The notes under the pieces: model-generated
Databases searched by the model: none
Told to the model about the DNA's origin: nothing
The model's input: only the letters and a program-made list of their open reading frames with translations
In this document: positions 7,250-8,135 of the stretch, piece by piece
How the letters are laid out: each line of letters begins with the position of its first letter
How positions within the stretch are numbered: the stretch's first letter is position 1
Assembly (NCBI GenBank): GCA_904502025.1
Contig: CAJGDJ010000060.1
Location: 1 to 8,135, forward strand
Direction: 5' to 3'
DNA from: an uncultured Muribaculaceae bacterium
Lineage (GTDB): Bacteria > Bacteroidota > Bacteroidia > Bacteroidales > Muribaculaceae
DNA length: 8,135 nucleotides
Translations under genes and position numbers: made by a program

Positions 7250-7927
7250 TTATTTAACAACTGAGAATAACCAACCAATACCCAATGAGATGGTGCTTAC
7301 TTTTGTTTGGAAATTACCTGCGAGATTACTATTTCCCATATTATATCTCAAACTTGCATTAAAGCCAATAGGACTTTTATATTCGGCTCCAACAGTAAGC
7401 ATAACATCATAACCTTTAAGTTCTCCTACGCCATAAGTTTTATTGTTGTATTGTATAGCTTCGGGAGAAGTTGCAAAAGAGCCGGTAAATGTAGGACCTA
7501 ACTCAATACAAAGATCTTTCAAAAACCACCATTGCAATAACAACGGCACTTCAAAACAATTCATATTTATATTCGCAACATCGGCAGTCAAAGCATGCAT
7601 TGAATATAACGCTTCTAATTGAACACCAAATTTGCCGGTATCGGCAAATCGAGTCAATTCACGTTTGCCAAATCTCACATTTACAGCCAATCCGGCACTA
7701 TAACCGAAGTTACCTTCAACCTCTAAATTCAAATCATCGGGAACAGTTGCAAAAGAATAATTGCCTCCGATTTTAGGTCCGATTGAGAGTGCAAATGATT
7801 TTGGCACAATTTCTTCTTCTAATGTAGCATTTGAATCATCTTGTACATTTGCAAATACAATGTCTTGAGCAAAAACTGAAGACGCAACAATAATTGTCGC
7901 AAAACTAAAAATTAATCGTTTTAACAT
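7250..7927 (-). CDS. Outer-membrane beta-barrel protein, PorT-like
   Basis: This 225-residue protein has a signal peptide (MLKRLIFSFATIIVASSVFA, cleavage before Q21), then an acidic linker (22-41), then a barrel of about 180 residues. The barrel begins with FALSIGPKIGGNYSFA (45-60). It includes GVQLEALYSM (101-110) and FEVPLLLQWWF (125-135), the two landmarks of the PorT/OMP_b-brl_2 family, and closes with alternating hydrophobic strands (KVSTISLGIGWLF, 209-221). The size suggests an eight-stranded barrel, which normally serves as a structural or adaptor protein rather than an open pore. It is the first gene of the operon and would be the outer-membrane part of the proposed assembly. The specific function is unknown. 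Confidence 0.85.
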   Translation of the reverse strand: MLKRLIFSFATIIVASSVFAQDIVFANVQDDSNATLEEEIVPKSFALSIGPKIGGNYSFATVPDDLNLEVEGNFGYSAGLAVNVRFGKRELTRFADTGKFGVQLEALYSMHALTADVANINMNCFEVPLLLQWWFLKDLCIELGPTFTGSFATSPEAIQYNNKTYGVGELKGYDVMLTVGAEYKSPIGFNASLRYNMGNSNLAGNFQTKVSTISLGIGWLFSVVK

Positions 7928-8021
7928 GTTAAATATTTATTAAGTTAATAATTATGTTATTTATTCTTTAATTTCAAAATCTCTTTTTTTATATACGCAG
8001 ATTAAACAAGCAAGTGCGAAA
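7928..8021 (-). promoter_or_regulatory. Operon leader between the IS30 transposase and the barrel gene
   Basis: These 94 A/T-rich bases must hold any dedicated operon promoter. I find no exact TAnnTTTG on the minus strand. The nearest is AGATTTTG (7982-7975), which matches only the TTTG half and is about 50 bases from the ATG; a CTTG lies upstream at a spacing slightly longer than usual. This is a weak candidate. The perfect palindrome TTAACATGTTAA (7921-7932) overlaps the start codon. The distal part (about 7996-8021) is probably the end of the IS30-type element, so the promoter could be IS-borne or the operon could be read from the transposase transcript. Confidence 0.3.
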
Positions 8022-8135
8022 TTAAATAAAATGATTGAAGAAAGCACATTTAGGATTATTAAAATTTAATTTTTTACGCGGGCGATTGTTTAATTTTTTT
8101 TGAATAATGGATAAATCATGAGGACTAATATCGTC
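7996..8135 (-). mobile_element. 3' end of an IS30-family element, cut by the window edge
   Basis: IS30-type elements normally end within a few tens of bases of the transposase stop codon. The sequence after the stop, read on the minus strand as TTTCGCACTTGCTTG followed by TTTAATCTGCG, looks like the terminal region of such elements in Bacteroidota. I therefore place the end near 7996. This is a resemblance from memory; the matching repeat at the other end is outside the window. Confidence 0.4.
8022..8135 (-). CDS. IS30-family transposase, C-terminal 37 residues (partial)
   Basis: On the minus strand the window opens inside a frame that reads 37 residues and stops at TAA (8024-8022). It contains LSIIQKKLNNRPRKKLNFNN, the characteristic end of IS30-family DDE transposases, in which a helix with LN-RPRK-L(G/N)--(T/N)P precedes a short aromatic tail, here CAFFNHFI. 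The catalytic residues lie upstream, beyond the window, so whether the gene is whole cannot be told. The stop is in the normal place, so the 3' end looks undamaged. It reads toward the kinase operon, 94 bases before its first gene. Confidence 0.75.
   Translation of the reverse strand, partial: DDISPHDLSIIQKKLNNRPRKKLNFNNPKCAFFNHFI

Larger units (their letters stand above)
252..7927 (-). other. Predicted seven-gene kinase/phosphatase envelope operon
   Basis: Seven genes face the same way, and the gaps between the first six are 17, 5, 7, 11 and 12 bases. None of these gaps has room for a promoter or terminator, so one transcript is likely. The order is barrel, lipoprotein, S41 peptidase lipoprotein, transmembrane kinase, WG-repeat secreted protein, PP2C phosphatase, basic secreted peptide. 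The last gene follows after 64 bases (22 if the earlier ATG is used) and could be less tightly linked. Five of the seven products carry signal peptides, the kinase crosses the inner membrane, and only the phosphatase is fully cytoplasmic. A joint job in the envelope is inferred from this arrangement. Confidence 0.8.

Noticed and set aside
7975..7982. AGATTTTG as the operon's -7 promoter element
   Set aside because: Only the TTTG half fits TAnnTTTG and the possible -33 CTTG is spaced slightly too far. It is kept only as a weak candidate in the leader entry.
1..8135. A T6SS-type PpkA/PppA regulatory cluster
   Set aside because: A kinase and PP2C pair is present, but no FHA protein, Hcp, VgrG, sheath or baseplate gene is in the window, and the envelope genes are of other families.
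1..8135. Composite transposon carrying the operon
   Set aside because: The two flanking transposases belong to different families (IS4-type and IS30-type), so they cannot provide matched ends.

Overview
The window looks like an accessory region of a low-G+C Bacteroidota chromosome, most likely order Bacteroidales. The signs are A/T-rich gene starts without Shine-Dalgarno sequences, a TTTG / TAnnTTTG-type promoter, PorT-like and fimbrillin-like envelope proteins, and S41 lipoproteins of the type common in that phylum. Every gene recognised is on the minus strand, so transcription runs from high to low coordinates. No tRNA, rRNA or CRISPR array was seen.

Layout in transcription order: the last 37 residues of an IS30-family transposase (8135-8022); a 94-base leader; then seven tightly packed genes. 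These are an outer-membrane beta-barrel protein (7927-7250), a FimB/Mfa2-like lipoprotein (7232-6186), an S41 peptidase lipoprotein (6180-4828), a transmembrane Ser/Thr protein kinase (4820-3279), a secreted WG-repeat protein with a C-terminal Ig-like part (3267-1474), a cytoplasmic PP2C phosphatase (1461-586) and a small secreted polycationic protein (521-252). Gaps between the first six genes are 5-17 bases, so one polycistronic mRNA is likely. Directly after the last gene lies the 5' part of an IS4-family insertion sequence (240-1), whose transposase runs off the left edge.

My reading, which is inference, is that the seven genes form an envelope-spanning phosphorylation module. A PP2C phosphatase would oppose a kinase whose catalytic domain is cytoplasmic and whose C-terminal helical domain is periplasmic. 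The WG protein, the S41 protease, the lipoprotein and the barrel would supply periplasmic, inner-leaflet or surface, and outer-membrane parts. I know of no characterised system with this gene set. The phosphorylation substrate and the external signal cannot be read from the window; no FHA protein, transcription factor or secretion apparatus is present.

A second point of interest is at the left edge. A perfect 12-bp inverted repeat pairs the outer end of the IS4-type element with the first codons of its transposase. A promoter and a hairpin with U-runs lie between the arms. This matches the logic of the fold-back control known from IS10 and IS50, which silences transposase on read-through transcripts, here those coming from the kinase operon.
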